NCBI GenBank assembly: GCA_029959085.1 | Contig: JARWIR010000061.1 | Coordinates: 806,001-870,000, forward strand | Direction of reading: 5' to 3' | Length of the DNA stretch: 64,000 nucleotides | Source: Nemophila menziesii | Lineage: Eukaryota > Streptophyta > Magnoliopsida > Boraginales > Hydrophyllaceae | Shown here: positions 22,269-35,978 of the stretch, piece after piece | Layout of the letters: every line of letters begins with the position of its first letter | How positions within the stretch are numbered: the first letter of the stretch is position 1 | Position numbers and translations under genes: made by a program | Notes under the pieces: model-generated | The model's input: the letters and a program-made list of their open reading frames with translations, nothing else | Database searches by the model: none | What the model was told of the DNA's origin: nothing

Positions 22269-22772
22269 ATGCTTGAAGGTAATACAAAAGAACTCACACC
22301 GCAACAAGTATTCACAGAAGCTATTTCAGAAACAAATGAGAATGCGAGTGTAGAGATTGAGATTGAAAACGTGGCCCTCATAACAAAAGAAAAGTCTGAG
22401 ACATCCCTTGTTTTAGACAAAAAGCTAGAGGAGGTGCCACTTGAGTTACCCATTGTTTTAGAAGTATCTAAAGAGGTTAAATATAAGGACCACCACCATG
22501 AACCCGTGAAGAAGAGAGCTAAATATGTGTTTGGGGTTGGAACCATGGTTGCTCGGAAGGTCTCCAAACAAAAGAATAGGCCACGAGGTTTCAAAAATGC
22601 GTGGATGGGACCATTTGTTGTTACTCGAGTGGTGACATCAAAATTAATAAAGATACGACCTTCGAAAGGTCAAAGGCGGCGAATTTTAGACATACATAAC
22701 CTCACCCACTGCTGGGAGGCTACATACTCAATGGATAATGGAGGTAACCCGTCAAACTTTAAACGACGTTAA
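22269..22772 (+). CDS. Copy 1 residual polyprotein C-terminus, 167 aa
   Basis: The N-terminal part (MLEGNTKELTPQQVFTEAI) matches the segment before the protease of copy 3 (MLEIAKRGLTPQQVYTQVI). The protease itself is deleted. The C-terminal part (KNRPRGFKNAWMGPFVVTRV, then KIRPSKG and LTHCW) matches the integrase-tail-like end of copies 2 and 3. The frame is uninterrupted, but the product would lack any enzyme domain. Confidence 0.6.
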   Translation: MLEGNTKELTPQQVFTEAISETNENASVEIEIENVALITKEKSETSLVLDKKLEEVPLELPIVLEVSKEVKYKDHHHEPVKKRAKYVFGVGTMVARKVSKQKNRPRGFKNAWMGPFVVTRVVTSKLIKIRPSKGQRRRILDIHNLTHCWEATYSMDNGGNPSNFKRR

Positions 22773-22944
22773 ATAAACGTGCTCTTGGGAGACACCCCAA
22801 GTTATAATTGCTTTATTAGTTTTTTTGTGTGTGTATTAGTTAGTTTACGTAATTTTTAGTTGATATTGCATTATTGAGAAAGGTATTAGTGTTTCTAATG
22901 TTCATGTACTAATAAAAATCGAGTTAGGGAGGAAAAAGAAATTT

Positions 22945-23190
22945 TTGTCCACGTTCTGACCTGCCCGCCGGTAAGCCGGCGGGTCAAAAACCGTGCCACG
23001 GGCTTATGAATCAAGATTTTTGCCGAGAGGAGATTTTTTGAAAAATTGCTCACCAGGTACCAGGTCATGCCACCGGTATACCGGTCAATAAAAAACCTTG
23101 CCACGGGTTTATGAATGAGGTTTTATGCCGAGAGGAGAAATTGCACACCGGGTACCCGGTCACGTCACCGGTCACCGGTCAGCACCGCTG
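22945..23190. repeat. GC-rich palindromic tandem block (copy 1)
   Basis: About 2.5 units of roughly 95-110 bp, each with a CCGGT-type palindrome, an AAAACCGTGCCACGGG hairpin and GCCGAGAGGAG. Copies 2 and 3 have blocks of the same architecture at the same place, but with sequence I cannot align. Confidence 0.75.
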
Positions 23191-23600
23191 AAGAGAGAAA
23201 ATTTCTATTTTTTTAGGTTATAAAGAAGAGGAAGGTTAGTCTATTACGAATTTTCAATCCTTAAACCTCTCTTTCTTCTCCAAACCTCTCCCAACTCCAT
23301 TAAAGCTTCAACAAACCTTCCGAAAACATCAAAACACTACCCAATCAGCATAGATTTATATCCAAATCCTTCCTACATCATTACAAAGAAGATTCAACCA
23401 CCCAAATCATATCAAAACACCTAGAATCCAAGAATCAAAATCATGAATTCGAAAATATTCTCCTATAATTCCATAAACCCATATCATCAAAGCTTGATTC
23501 CATCATACCCACATAGAGAATTAGCATTCTTACACCTTTTCTAACCCAAATAACACCTTATCTATCTATATTCAAAAGGTAGTTCAAGAGTGTTTAAACC

Positions 23601-24110
23601 TTTGAGTTGGGGGTCAAAAGAGATGATGAAAAGAATAGAGATTTTATCAAGTGTTAAGGGAGATGAAGTATCAAAGCAAGGTATTGGGTAAGATCAAGAA
23701 TAAATCAATTGAGATAGGTACTAGTTTGGGAATAAACTACAAGGTAAACCGGATCAAGGGAATAGAGGAAAGCTAGCTGTGGTAAATTCAAAGAGCAAAA
23801 AGGTTTCAAATTTCACAAGGAAGATACCACAACCTTTACAAATCGAACATCCTTTGACCAAAGATGAGAAAATCTTCTGGGACGCTAGAGCTGTTGCCAC
23901 AACAAAATATTCATGGATGAACACCTTTACATGAGAGAGTATTCGAGAACAAAGTTGGAGAAGATGAAAAACAAGAGATTTATAGAGTGTGATTGATTGA
24001 TAAGAGGATGTAAGGGAAAGCGAAATTGGTGATACATGAAGGTTACATACAAGGAAATCACTGCACCCTATCTTGGGTATTAATCAAGCGAGGCAATAGC
24101 CTCGAAGATT
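23601..24110 (+). pseudogene. Copy 1 remnant of second gene (ORF2)
   Basis: It begins after TTTGAGTTGGGGGT with ATGATGAAAAGAATAG and ends at GCGAGGCAATAGCCTCG, the same signatures that bracket ORF2 of copy 3. It is only about 0.5 kb instead of 1.2 kb and carries several stops, so most of the gene is deleted. Confidence 0.65.
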
Positions 24111-24180
24111 ATGTTTTCTTTCTTCCTTACCATTTCTCTATATGATATATTTGTTGTTTTTTAATTTATTGAGTCTTTTC

Positions 24181-24217
24181 GAGTCGTGGGGACACGACTC
24201 ATGTTTGAGTTGGGGGT
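24181..24217 (+). promoter_or_regulatory. Hairpin plus internal polypurine-like tract (copy 1)
   Basis: GAGTCGTG-GGGA-CACGACTC is a perfect 8-bp stem with a 4-nt loop (24181-24200), followed by TTTGAGTTGGGGGT (24204-24217). The same module precedes the 3' LTR at 25911-25942 (stem with one mismatch, GGA loop). Confidence 0.6.
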
Positions 24218-25944
24218 GTGGGGATTCGTTATCCCTCATCTCCATTTCATGTGATTTACTGTTTTTTTAGAGAAATTTGAAAAAAAAAATTTGAAATTTT
24301 TAAGAAATGGATTAGATGTAGAGTGTGTTTAATAGCTTAAAAGCATAAGCTATGTAAGTTGATGATAGAAAGTAGTATGTTTATGAGCTACTTTATTTTG
24401 TATGCTTTGAGTATTTGTAGGAAAATACACATTGATAGTAAAGAATAGAATAGCTAGCAATGCCATAGAAAGTATATTCGATCTCAGGGAGCCATGAGTG
24501 GTGTGTAGGCCGTGAGACCCAAGCTAGTTGATAAACCCATTTAATGAACGTGCTAAAGGTAAGAGAATGACAAAATTGCATAGTTTAGAAAGTGATTAAG
24601 GCGGTTCTTTCATAAGAACCTTGTTGCCTTTTAGCTTGTTTTTTTATGACGAGGGTTCCCGGGCTTAAATCCCCGACTAGTCCCCCGGGAGATATGACTG
24701 CCTCCCCAACCATACCTCCAGGCAATCAGAACTAGGTTGCCCATGTTCTGGGGAGGATTTCAAACCTTGGAAACTTTCCAAACTTTAATAACTTTCTTCC
24801 GCCTACGAGATTCGAACCATGTACCTCTCACTTGAGAGAACTTTACAAACTCTAATAACTTTCTGCCGCCTGCGGGATTCGAACCCTGTACCTCTCACTT
24901 GAGAGACAGAGCCCTGGCCAGTGAGCTAGCTCACCTGGTTGCTGTCCATTTATTATATTATATATCCTTCTCATCCCCTTCTCGCCTTTCTAAAGCCTAT
25001 TTTTCTTAGCCACATTATAAGCCATATCCCTTTACATTATAGGACTTTTCCATATAACCCGCACTCGAATCGCGATGCATAGACAATTGTTTAGAGCTTG
25101 AGTTTGGGGTGGTGGGTCCACCATTACGGGAAATATTATTGGGTTGTTTTTTTAGCTTATTAATTGTGCTCTGTTCTATATATTGATGACGATTCACAGG
25201 TTTATTATATTGTAACCCTTTGTCGGGGTAAAAGTAAATGAAAAAAGATGAAAAGCATGAAAAGAAAAGAAAAAATTTATGAAAAATTAGCATGATATCT
25301 CAACATCAAAAAGAGAGTCATAGATATACAAAAGAAAAAAATTGATATGAAAAGAATATATATTTGGACAGGCAAAGAGAAATTTTTATGTGAACATCTT
25401 TATGCTTTAATTGGGTTATTGGGGATGCTAACTAGTGCATAAAGGAATTCATTAGGTTGAGTGAGAACGTTTTATGAGAGTAACTCAAGCTCTTGGGCGA
25501 TTCGTTGATGGCTAGTGATGAGAGAGCCAAAAGCTCCCTAAGCCAACATTACAACCCTAAAGACCTTATGATTCTTTGCTATGTAATCTAGAAGTGATTA
25601 TGCCGTTAGTGAGTAGTTAAGTGGATCTTTGGATACTAGTGAAGTTCGATGAACAATCTATAGTCTCCTTGGTAAACTGGGTAAAGACCCTAACCTTCAT
25701 ACATTGCGAAGCTAATCCAATCTTGAATTCAAGCCGTGCTGATTGTAGATATGACAAGTGTGCAACTATGTAGTTTGTAAATATTATTACATGAAATTTT
25801 CTAAGTAGTTGCTTTAAGTTTATTCTATATATTCTGTTATATTCTTTTCCCTTATGCTTAAATGACTTAGCTGATATTTTAGAGACTTCCCTATGTTCTT
25901 ATTTCTTATTGTATCGGGACGATTCATGTTTGAGTTGGGTGTCT
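24218..25944 (+). other. Copy 1 3' non-coding region
   Basis: Long internal region without a real ORF, closely matching 62514-63982 of copy 3 apart from the SINE. It contains the stretch TAGAGCTTGAGTTTGGGGTG and ends in GTATCGGGACGATTC, TTTGAGTTGGGTGT and the 3' LTR. Confidence 0.7.
24637..24948 (-). mobile_element. tRNA-derived SINE
   Basis: Read on the minus strand, the head has an A-box-like TAGCTCACTGG and a B-box GGTTCGAATCC, then a body and an A-rich tail (ATAAAAAAAC) at the left end. An inner segment of about 65 bp with the B-box (TCTCAAGTGAGAGGTAC...GGTTCGAATC) is duplicated. Copy 3 has no such insert at the equivalent site (about 62,900), supporting an insertion. A clean target duplication is not visible. 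Confidence 0.75.
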
Positions 25945-27585
<1,641 letters not shown>

Positions 27586-28040
27586 GTAGGGAGGAATTTA
27601 GAATCCTGACTACTTATCTAAGAGCTATTGTCACCCTTATTAACTAGTAGAAGACATAGAAGGATTAGTGCATACGAGCAAAACCTGAGCTATATTTTCT
27701 CATCTTTAATTCTTTCATATTTATTTTATTGTCTTTTATTTTATTTAGTTTAATCGTTAATCTCTCCATCAATCATATTTATTATCGGTCTTTTGATTAT
27801 TAATTGCTACTCTGATTTATTTGCCCATTTGTTAACACATTTAAGTCCTTGAGGAACGAATCTTCTTATCATTAAAACTTGCATACGCCATGTAATACTT
27901 GCGCTACCGTGTTAAGTCTAGGGTATTTGTGCATCGTTTATCTTTCTTTTATTATCATATTTTTACTACACCCTAGGCGTCACCAAGTTTTTGGCGCCGC
28001 TGCCTGCAGTAAAGATATTTTTACCAAATTTGAGTGTGCA

Positions 28041-28570
28041 GTTACACAACGGCTTGGTGATCTTAGAGAAATCGTTGATAGAACGATGATAAAACTCAGC
28101 ACGACCCAAGAAACATTTTACCTCTTTAATAGAAACAGGAAGTGGAAGAGTCTTGATCACTTATATCATTGGACAGTCAACCTCCAAACCTGCAACGAAA
28201 ACTTATGCTCCAACACTATTCCCTCACGAACCATGAAGTGACATTTCTCCCAATTCAAAACTAAATCAGTTTCCTTGCATCGAATTAATACTTTTTCTAG
28301 ATTCTGCAAACAATCATCAAAGTTATCACAACAAAAAGTCATCCATAAATACCTCTAGGAATCAATCGATCATGTCTTAGAATATTGCCGTCATACACCT
28401 CTGGAAAGTGGCAGGTTCATTACACAATCCAAATGACATCCTTTGATAGGCAAAGGTACCAAAAGGACATGTAAAGGTCATTTTGTGCTGGTCTTTAGGG
28501 TCTACGCATATTTGATGTACCCTGAATACCCATCAAGAAAGCAATTATACCCTCTTTCGGCTAGCTCCCT
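28041..28570 (-). pseudogene. Ty3/gypsy Athila-like reverse transcriptase fragment
   Basis: The minus-strand translation contains CVDPKDQHKMTFTCPFGTFA, MSFGLCNEPATFQRCM, the FMDD form of the catalytic YxDD box (EVFMDDF), LVLNWEKCHFMVREGIVL and FLGRAEFYHRSINDFSKITK. This is the palm and thumb of a gypsy reverse transcriptase, which copies the element RNA to DNA. Frameshifts and stops are present. It continues in frame at 17156 after removal of the 17157-28040 insertion. Confidence 0.85.
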
Positions 28571-28762
28571 TGTCTCTCTTTCTCGTCTTATTTGAGAGAG
28601 AAGAACCATATTAGAATCCAAGAGAATACACCAAATATAAGAATATGTGGAAGAGAAAAACCAAAAGTAAGCATAAAACAAAAAAACAACTAACTCTACT
28701 GCAGTAAACTGAACAAATAATAATTAACAAAATAGTCCCTGACAACGGCTCCAAAAACTTAT
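28571..28762 (-). other. Leader with decayed primer site of the minus-strand element
   Basis: The minus strand after the LTR reads AAGTTTTTGGAGCCGTTGTC, a diverged tRNA-Asp-type primer site, then a short leader directly joined to reverse transcriptase. Gag and protease are therefore deleted from this element. Confidence 0.6.
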
Positions 28763-31700
28763 CGCCTCTAGAGGTGTGGTGGGTCCTGGTGTGTTCATAA
28801 ATTAAGAACCGAAAATAGGGAACCACAAAACCGCAAGTGCACGGTTGTCCAAGTAATATATGATAAACAAGTTCGTTCGCAAGGACAGATTAGGCACAAC
28901 TCAGGTATTAATCGAAAAGTAGGAATAATTGCTTGACAGAAAAATAAAATAAAGATTTTTGTTTGGTTTTTATAAATTGAAAGATGCAAGAAAATAAATT
29001 ACGGAAATAAAATAAAGCAAGTAAAAAGAATTGAAAATTCAGAAGAGAAAGAGTACTTGATCCTCGCAAGGGTTTCACCTAACCTATCTAATTCATGCTT
29101 CTGTTTAAGGGTTAAACTGATATTATTGTGCTAGTCGGGACTCTAATATCTCCTAGCCCCCGTCAGGGTGGACCTAAGAGATATCCTACGGTATTACAAA
29201 CCCCGTCAGGGTGAACATAAGCTATCTTTAAATGAATACTACTTTACCTCATTGGCTGCATGGTTAGTTAAGCCCGTCAGGGTCAATAACGGATACTATG
29301 CGTCTATTATCTAAGTCTGTAACTAAACCTCCCGTCAAGGTGATCCATATGCCACTATATGGAATAGACTAATTACTATGAGCTAATTTTGTATCATGAC
29401 TTCAAAATTAGTGACTAAAACAAAATAATAGTCAACACAAAATACCTAGCCTAATTTAAACCATTAAATCCCAAATTCAGAAAACATAAATTAAACATAA
29501 TTAAGTTCAACCCATATAGCGATTCTCAAGTACTAAAGGAATTAGTTCATAGCGGAATTAAAAACTGAAATTAAATAAAAGGAATTCATGTTCAAGTACA
29601 AAAGATAAATTGATAACCTAAAGGGTAGGATGACTGATGATGGAAGAACAGGACTCCTCCAACACTAGCTTCTCCTTACCTTCTTGCTCTGACTTGAAAA
29701 CCTTTAGCCTCTTGTATAATTTTCTGAAGTCTCTGAAAAGAGGAGGTTAAGGGGTGTATTTATAGGTGTTAGCAAGCCCTATGTCGAATTTACTTGGAGT
29801 GGAAGACAAGTCAATAACTCTTTTATTCGTAACCCTAAAATCTAGGAAAGGTAAGATTCTGCTGCTGATTTGTTTTGGTCATATCTCATTCAATACTTAT
29901 CTGTTTGAGGCGTTCCAATAGTCGAAACCGCTTGTATCGAAAAGCTCTTTCTAGTGGTGCATACCATTCTCCTAAATTCCTATCCAGTATTAAGTTATGA
30001 GCTCGTATTTGAAATGTGGCTGTAATTTCAGATTCATAAGGCAGCTTTATCTTTTCCTTCTTTGCATATATCCTTCCTTAATCTTCTTATTTCCATGTAA
30101 ATATTATTTCCTTTACTTCTTTGAATTGACTTGGTCTCTAAGTAATTACCATATATCTTTTAAAACTTCACAATAAATAATTAAACCGCATATGCTTTAA
30201 AAATAATAAATACATAATTCAAGACTAGAAATAGGAAAGTGCACTCTTAAAATAAAAACTCGAGTAAAAATACTTCCTAACACACTAAAATTCCATAAGA
30301 CTTTAATTCTCACTTCTCCTCCTTGGATTGGTCTTTCATGAAATTCAAGATCCTACTAACTTTGCACTAATAATAATCAAATTAACGCACAAAAGCTCAA
30401 AAACTGCAAATAGTAAAATTCCAAGGGGAGAAAGTGCAATATGATAAAATATGCATAAGAGTCTATCAAATAAGTCAAATATTCACCTACAAGGGTGTCT
30501 CCAAAGGGCTAATAATTTAGAACAAATAGGGAGACATCAAGGTGTGATCTACCAATACCCATTTAGATCATTTGCGCAAGTGAATGGGCCGTTCACAAGT
30601 AATAAGTAAGTATAAAGATCATTCTTTACAGGGGCTATGACGTTATCTTAATATCGTGTTCTTAAGAAGCATATGTGATGTAGTTGGTACATTTAAAAGA
30701 CAAAAATAAAAGATATAAATGTTTTTTGGTTTTTATAATTAAAAGACTAAAGGCAAATACATTAAACCAAATTGATTAACTAAGAAGGAAATGCAATTAA
30801 ACTAATTACGAGAGATAATTATGTGAATATAGCTTACATTTACAAGTAATCCCTATATTGACAATGATTGATTCTAGTCATAAGGTAAAATTGGGAAATT
30901 CTCGTTAATTGGGATTGTAACTTCCTTCTAATTTCCTTCCGAGTAGCTTAGAAGGGTACCCAACAATCACTAGATAACTATTCTGAGGTTACGTGATGAT
31001 CGATGTTAAAGGTAAATACCCTACACGATTATCCGGCTAGTCAGCCCGTCATGAACACTAACGTATACCAGACGTATATGAATTCTTTTTGTTCCCTAAA
31101 ACCCCGTCAGGCAGATAGTATAGGGTACTAAAGGGCTGCCTATGTTGGATCAGAATATGAACAACTAATAATTCCAATTCATATGCAACATAAATAATAT
31201 ACCCAATTCAACTAAATGTAAAATATCCCAAATAGCATTCAAATTGATCAAATGTCATTCAAGGTTCATACATTAAAGAAAACTCAATTTAATTGGAATT
31301 TAGTTCATGATGAAAGTAATAAAATTGAAGAGTAAAAGTGTCATAATCAGGTTTAAGACAAGAAAATAATTCAATTTAATCTAATGATAATGGTAGAAGT
31401 GCTACCAATCTTCTATCTTCTTCTCCTCTGGTGTGTTCCTCTCACTCCGCGTGTATAATGATGTGGAATAAATGGGTACCCTTTCTATATGATAAAAACT
31501 TATATATAAAGGGTCCATCTCGTTTTTCGTGTTGTGTTCTCTTCTTAATGGCGCAAGTCAACTCAAAAATGTTTTAGTGAAGGAGTGGACTAATTCGAGC
31601 CACGACAGCTGCAACGTTAATAACCTTATCAATTTAACTCCAAATCACGAATCTTCAATTGTTATGTGATCCTGACTTTAATTTATACCATGAAACCAAA

Positions 31701-32066
31701 GGTCTCTCTCATAATATTTGTCAATCGCACGTGGTGAGTCTCTTAATTTGATTTCCAAGTTTTGCAGGTAAACGCTCTAGCTTTCCAAAAGTAACTTTTT
31801 GGTACTTTATCGCCTTGACTTGGAGATGACCTTGCTTCCTCAACTTCTTATCCCCGTCTCAAGATCCAGTATCATCCAAGTACCTAAGATCTTCACACTT
31901 AACATAGAAAGCATACACCAATAGCTTTAAACATAATAAATATACAAAACTAGACAAGAAATGAGAATATGTCTAAATAAAGGGAATACTATCTCAAATA
32001 TGTACAAATAACCCCTAAAAAGATATATTGTGACTAGATTAATTTATCACATAAAAGGAGACATTA
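28761..32066 (-). repeat. LTR of the minus-strand Athila-like element, interrupted
   Basis: In minus orientation it starts TTAATGTCTCC (about 32066) and ends CACACCTCTAGAGGCGATA next to the primer site. Without the inserted solo LTR (28777-30539) and one copy of the AGGTG duplication it is about 1.54 kb. A TATA-rich box lies at about 31500. It is a diverged relative of the other TGATGTCTCC LTRs. Confidence 0.75.
28777..30539 (-). mobile_element. Solo LTR, 1763 bp, perfect 5-bp target duplication
   Basis: Minus orientation, from TGATGTCTCCC at 30539 to GGACCCACCA at 28777. It is flanked by AGGTG at 28772-28776 and 30540-30544. TATAAATA lies at about 29758 on the minus strand. Four GTCAGGG-type motifs lie in the 5'UTR-like part. 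Confidence 0.92.
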
Positions 32067-34503
32067 ATATAAATGGTAGGAAGCCTTCTGCATTACAAAG
32101 TTGGTGTGGGCCTAGTAACAATCTGAGAATAGCTATGTGTCCTAAAAGAAGTGTCAAGGGATATTGGTGAGCATCATGACCTCTATGGAAAATAACACTT
32201 CAAACCAATTATATTAATCATCCATAGAAAGCGTCGATGCAAGAAGATTCATCATAATACTTACAGGCTCAGTGAAGAAACATTCAGAAGACCAACAGAT
32301 TACGATGAAGCGATAAGAAACTATACAAAGAAGAAGACCCACTTAAGATAATGGGTGTAAAAGGCTAAGCTTCAATACCGACATAAAATAGAAGTAGAAC
32401 CAGAGACCGACAATATCGTTGGCATAATAGACAATCTATGACCAACTCTGATATCAGCATACAACAAAACAACAGAAAGGTAAGTGTTTGCGCTTGAAAA
32501 TCACGAGGGTATAAAAATAGAAAAACCAACAACATATATTGGCGTACCACTCGATACCAATCCTGGCATCGACATATTTCCCAAGGTACTCAAAATGCGA
32601 TATCGGATGCTGACCCGCTCTCAAGAAATACTCGTACGAAAAGTGGCAACATTTCCTTAACAAGTATACTACGTAAAAGACTGATCATCATCGACATATA
32701 TTACAAAGATCAACTTCAATTGTTGGAATACTCCACGACCAATTCCAATAACCTCATATCTCACAAGAAGAGATTAGAAGATCATTCTAAGATGCCGACA
32801 TGCTCTGGAAGGTTCATATAACACTAATGTCAGCATCACATAGCAAAAGATACTGTTTGGAGGACTGTTTAATTTATCGGCACAGAGGAAATCAAAGACC
32901 AACTTTAAGTGTTGGCATTAATGTACATATATAACTACCCTTCAAAGATGACATGCTCCAAGAAGTGACTGAAAATAATGTCAAAATTTGCATATAAAGA
33001 AAATTTATCAAAAAGTCCAATTATTGTAACAGTGTAATTAAATTAAAGGTCGACTTCAAGTGTCGGGATATTCCCAGAACTGACTTCATCGACATAATTT
33101 ACGAGACATTCAGAGAATTAATCTTTGATGCTGAAATGTTAGAGGAAATACTTGTAAGACCATTTCCATTATTTTCATACAAAGTATAATGCTCATAAGA
33201 CCAACGATAGAGAAGGCACTTAAGAAAGCGAAACCATATCATGTATTGGGAAAAAAACAAAGGATATAAGTGAATTACTGTTGATCTTATCCAATAAAGG
33301 GATATTGATCGCACAAATTCAAAAGGGTATTGATAAGTCAAAATAAAGCTCCAATACTAGATCAAGTACAAGCAGACCAAAAGGACCAAAACCAAAGATA
33401 GTTTCATGGGGTCAAGGGTAGATTAGATCTTTCGAAGGTAAAGGAATGTCAAACTCACCCAAGGAAAGATAGGCATGGGAAAAAATTACATACGCGACCG
33501 ACATCTGAGAGTGATATCTCAATACACTGCGAATACAAGGTATAGTTCTGGCCCCACAATGACATAGTTGTGCATTCACAACAGCCTAAATTGTGCATTA
33601 ATTACCAACTCATGCGCCCCTTAGAGCATCTATAAATACCCCACTCATATCTCGAACTTGATATATTCTTTCTCCTTTAAAATCAATTGTGGTAATCATA
33701 TAGTCAAACACCTCAATAGCTCCACAAGTCATAATAATACCTGCTAGCATTATACTAATGTTGAGCGTTAGAGTGTCATCGAGAGTCTTCCTCACTTATG
33801 CATTGACGTAGTGTCTAGTTTTAGGAAGTTTTATCTATGATAGTGAAGCTTCAACCACACTAGGTGAAGTCTCATGAAGGTGATTGATAACAACGTACGT
33901 ATTTAGCCTCAGGGAATAACTCCTTTCACTTTGCCTTTGCTTGTAGTTCTCTTCTACCCGTTCGGATTTGGTCTCGAATCGATCTAGCTACTATATGGAT
34001 CGGTAAGAGGATATTTCTTGTTATATCAACCGGTGAACACATTTTAGCACCACAAATGCACTACTACTGTGGTGATATCGTTAGGTTCTTTTACATTAAG
34101 CTCAAAATTTCTAACAATATTTTATATATTAAGATTTATTCTATTATTTTGCAATACATTATCTATACTTAATTATTTATTTTCTAGAAGAAATATTTAA
34201 TTTACATGCTTAATTTTCTATCACATTGTTTTAGATTTAACCAAGACAGAACTTTATTGTTTTAGATTTAACCAAGACAGAACTTTATTTCAGTTTAAAC
34301 TAGAGATAATTCCCTAATGGATCTTGAAAACCAACCTCAAGAACCAAGCCTCCCAATAATATTAATTCTTCTCCAAAGAAGTCAATCAAAACCATTAAAA
34401 TTATATCAAAATATAATAAGTGGTTTTATTCCCCATTTACCCACGATATACTATATTATAATACACCATAAACCTTAACAAATACATACAATATTTTTGA
34501 TAG

Positions 34504-34508
<5 letters not shown>
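32067..34508. other. Unassigned region, possibly an old LTR
   Basis: No gene-like ORF. The segment 32380-33080 has scattered imperfect repeats of the form GACCAACTTTAAGTGTTGGCAT. TATAAATA at 33631 after a GC-richer stretch resembles an LTR promoter. No clear LTR ends or primer site were found. Confidence 0.4.

Positions 34509-34510
<2 letters not shown>

Positions 34511-34583
<73 letters not shown>
34511..34583. repeat. (CT)n microsatellite
   Basis: About 36 pure CT repeats. They account for the Arg-Glu repeat in the minus-strand ORF here. Confidence 0.97.
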
Positions 34584-34586
<3 letters not shown>

Positions 34587-35261
34587 ATCTCAATTGTCTT
34601 CTTACGGCGAATATGCTCCGAGATCGAGCGAGAGAAGTAGATTGGAGGTCGTTGCTCGTAGATCCATGGTCGTGATTAAGAAGCTCCATTTCCTTCCATC
34701 TCCAAAGGCTGAGATCTCCTATTCCAGTGTGTCCACTGAAGGACATGCAAGCTTCGAGCAGTAGGTGGCCATTGAAGGAGCTTCGACCTCAAGCTCGAGT
34801 CTTCATTCGTGAGCAGCAGAAGAAGAACACGAAGCCTCATGATCTCGAGCTGCTGGGTTGTTCTCCATTGTGGGTGGTAGCCTCGAATGAAGCTCTCCTT
34901 ACCGATGGATCTAAACCATTGTTCACCGAAGCTTGGTGGTGAGTTCTCATGTGAAGCTTCTTAGGCAAGTCCCCAGAATTAAGCTTCACTGTTGTGCTCA
35001 TCTCCTACTCATTTTTTAGTTCATTGTTATAGAATAAAAAGCCCAAGACACTTGACCCAAGTATGACCCAAGTAGACAAAAAAAGGGAGTTAAAGCAAAT
35101 TAAGGAAAAAATAGTTAAAGAAAATGAATAACATGTTAGTTCTCAGATCTGAACAACATTTTTTTAATCGTTTACTAGATGATAATTTGCTTTTTATCTT
35201 TCTTTTTAGGTTTTTGAATTAAATTAAATTTAAAGGAATGTATTTTTTATTTTTGAAGTGT
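34584..35261. other. Unassigned region next to (CT)n tract
   Basis: The part 34590-34960 has more balanced base composition and short open frames on both strands (for example a 71-codon plus-strand ORF at 34727-34942), but I recognise no domain. It could be a fragment of a host gene leader or an unknown repeat. Confidence 0.3.
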
Positions 35262-35475
35262 TACTCAATGTGTGTTTAAAATACTCAGTAATTTTCTCTG
35301 ACTACTCAGTGTTTTCACTAAGCACTTAGAAAAATCTTCCCGATACTCAGAGAAAGCCCCCCAATACTTAGTGTAATTTTCCGATACTCAGTATTTTTTG
35401 ATGTACTCAATGTTTTCTTCCAATACTCGGTGTTTTTCCCCAATACTCAAGGTTTTTCTTTGAGTACGTAGTAAA
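35262..35475. repeat. Degenerate tandem repeat of ATACTCAGTGTTTTTCC type
   Basis: About nine loosely conserved units of 18-26 bp, each with TACTCA(G/A)TG and a T-rich spacer. Confidence 0.6.
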
Positions 35476-35639
35476 ATCTATGAGTACACCACTAGAGGCG
35501 GCGTCGGCGGTGGTCTGTTGGTGGTGGTTGGAGTTAAACAGTATTAATACTCAATAAGTTATATTTTGTCTTTATGTATTTTTTGTTTTATATGAGGGTA
35601 TTTTAATATTTCGTCATTGAAAGAAATAAGTAAAATATT

Positions 35640-35945
35640 TTTTATCGTCAGCCCATAAATTTCATCTATTGGAAGTTATATATATATATATTTGAATTTA
35701 AAATTCAAATAGGGATAGAACTTGTTAAATAACTTTTGAACATGGATTAAAAGATAAATTTTCATTATCTTATTAAAAGAAGATTATTAGAGGCATAATC
35801 TAATACAACAAATAGACGAACACTTTTATATTTCTTCTTTTGTTCTTTACGTAAAACACACACAAATCAAGAGGTAATTCGCATTAGTATCTCTTGTATT
35901 AATATATTTTAATTCTATTTATATATTACATATGGTATCAGAGGA
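35640..35945 (+). mobile_element. Possible copia LTR end with initiator-Met primer site
   Basis: ATATTACA is followed by TATGGTATCAGAGG (35932-35945), which resembles the tRNA-iMet primer site (TGGTATCAGAGC) of copia elements. The upstream sequence ends in a TA-rich LTR-like stretch. There is no internal region: the next recognisable sequence is an RNase H fragment. Confidence 0.4.
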
Positions 35946-35978
35946 TTTTTAATATAAAGTAGAAGAGAATATATTATT

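Noticed and set aside
24850..24945. A tRNA gene suggested by GGTTCGAATCC
   Set aside because: No cloverleaf can be completed; the boxes fit a SINE head with a body and A-rich tail.
34456..34746. ORF encoding an Arg-Glu repeat
   Set aside because: Translation of the (CT)n microsatellite; the rest has no known domain.
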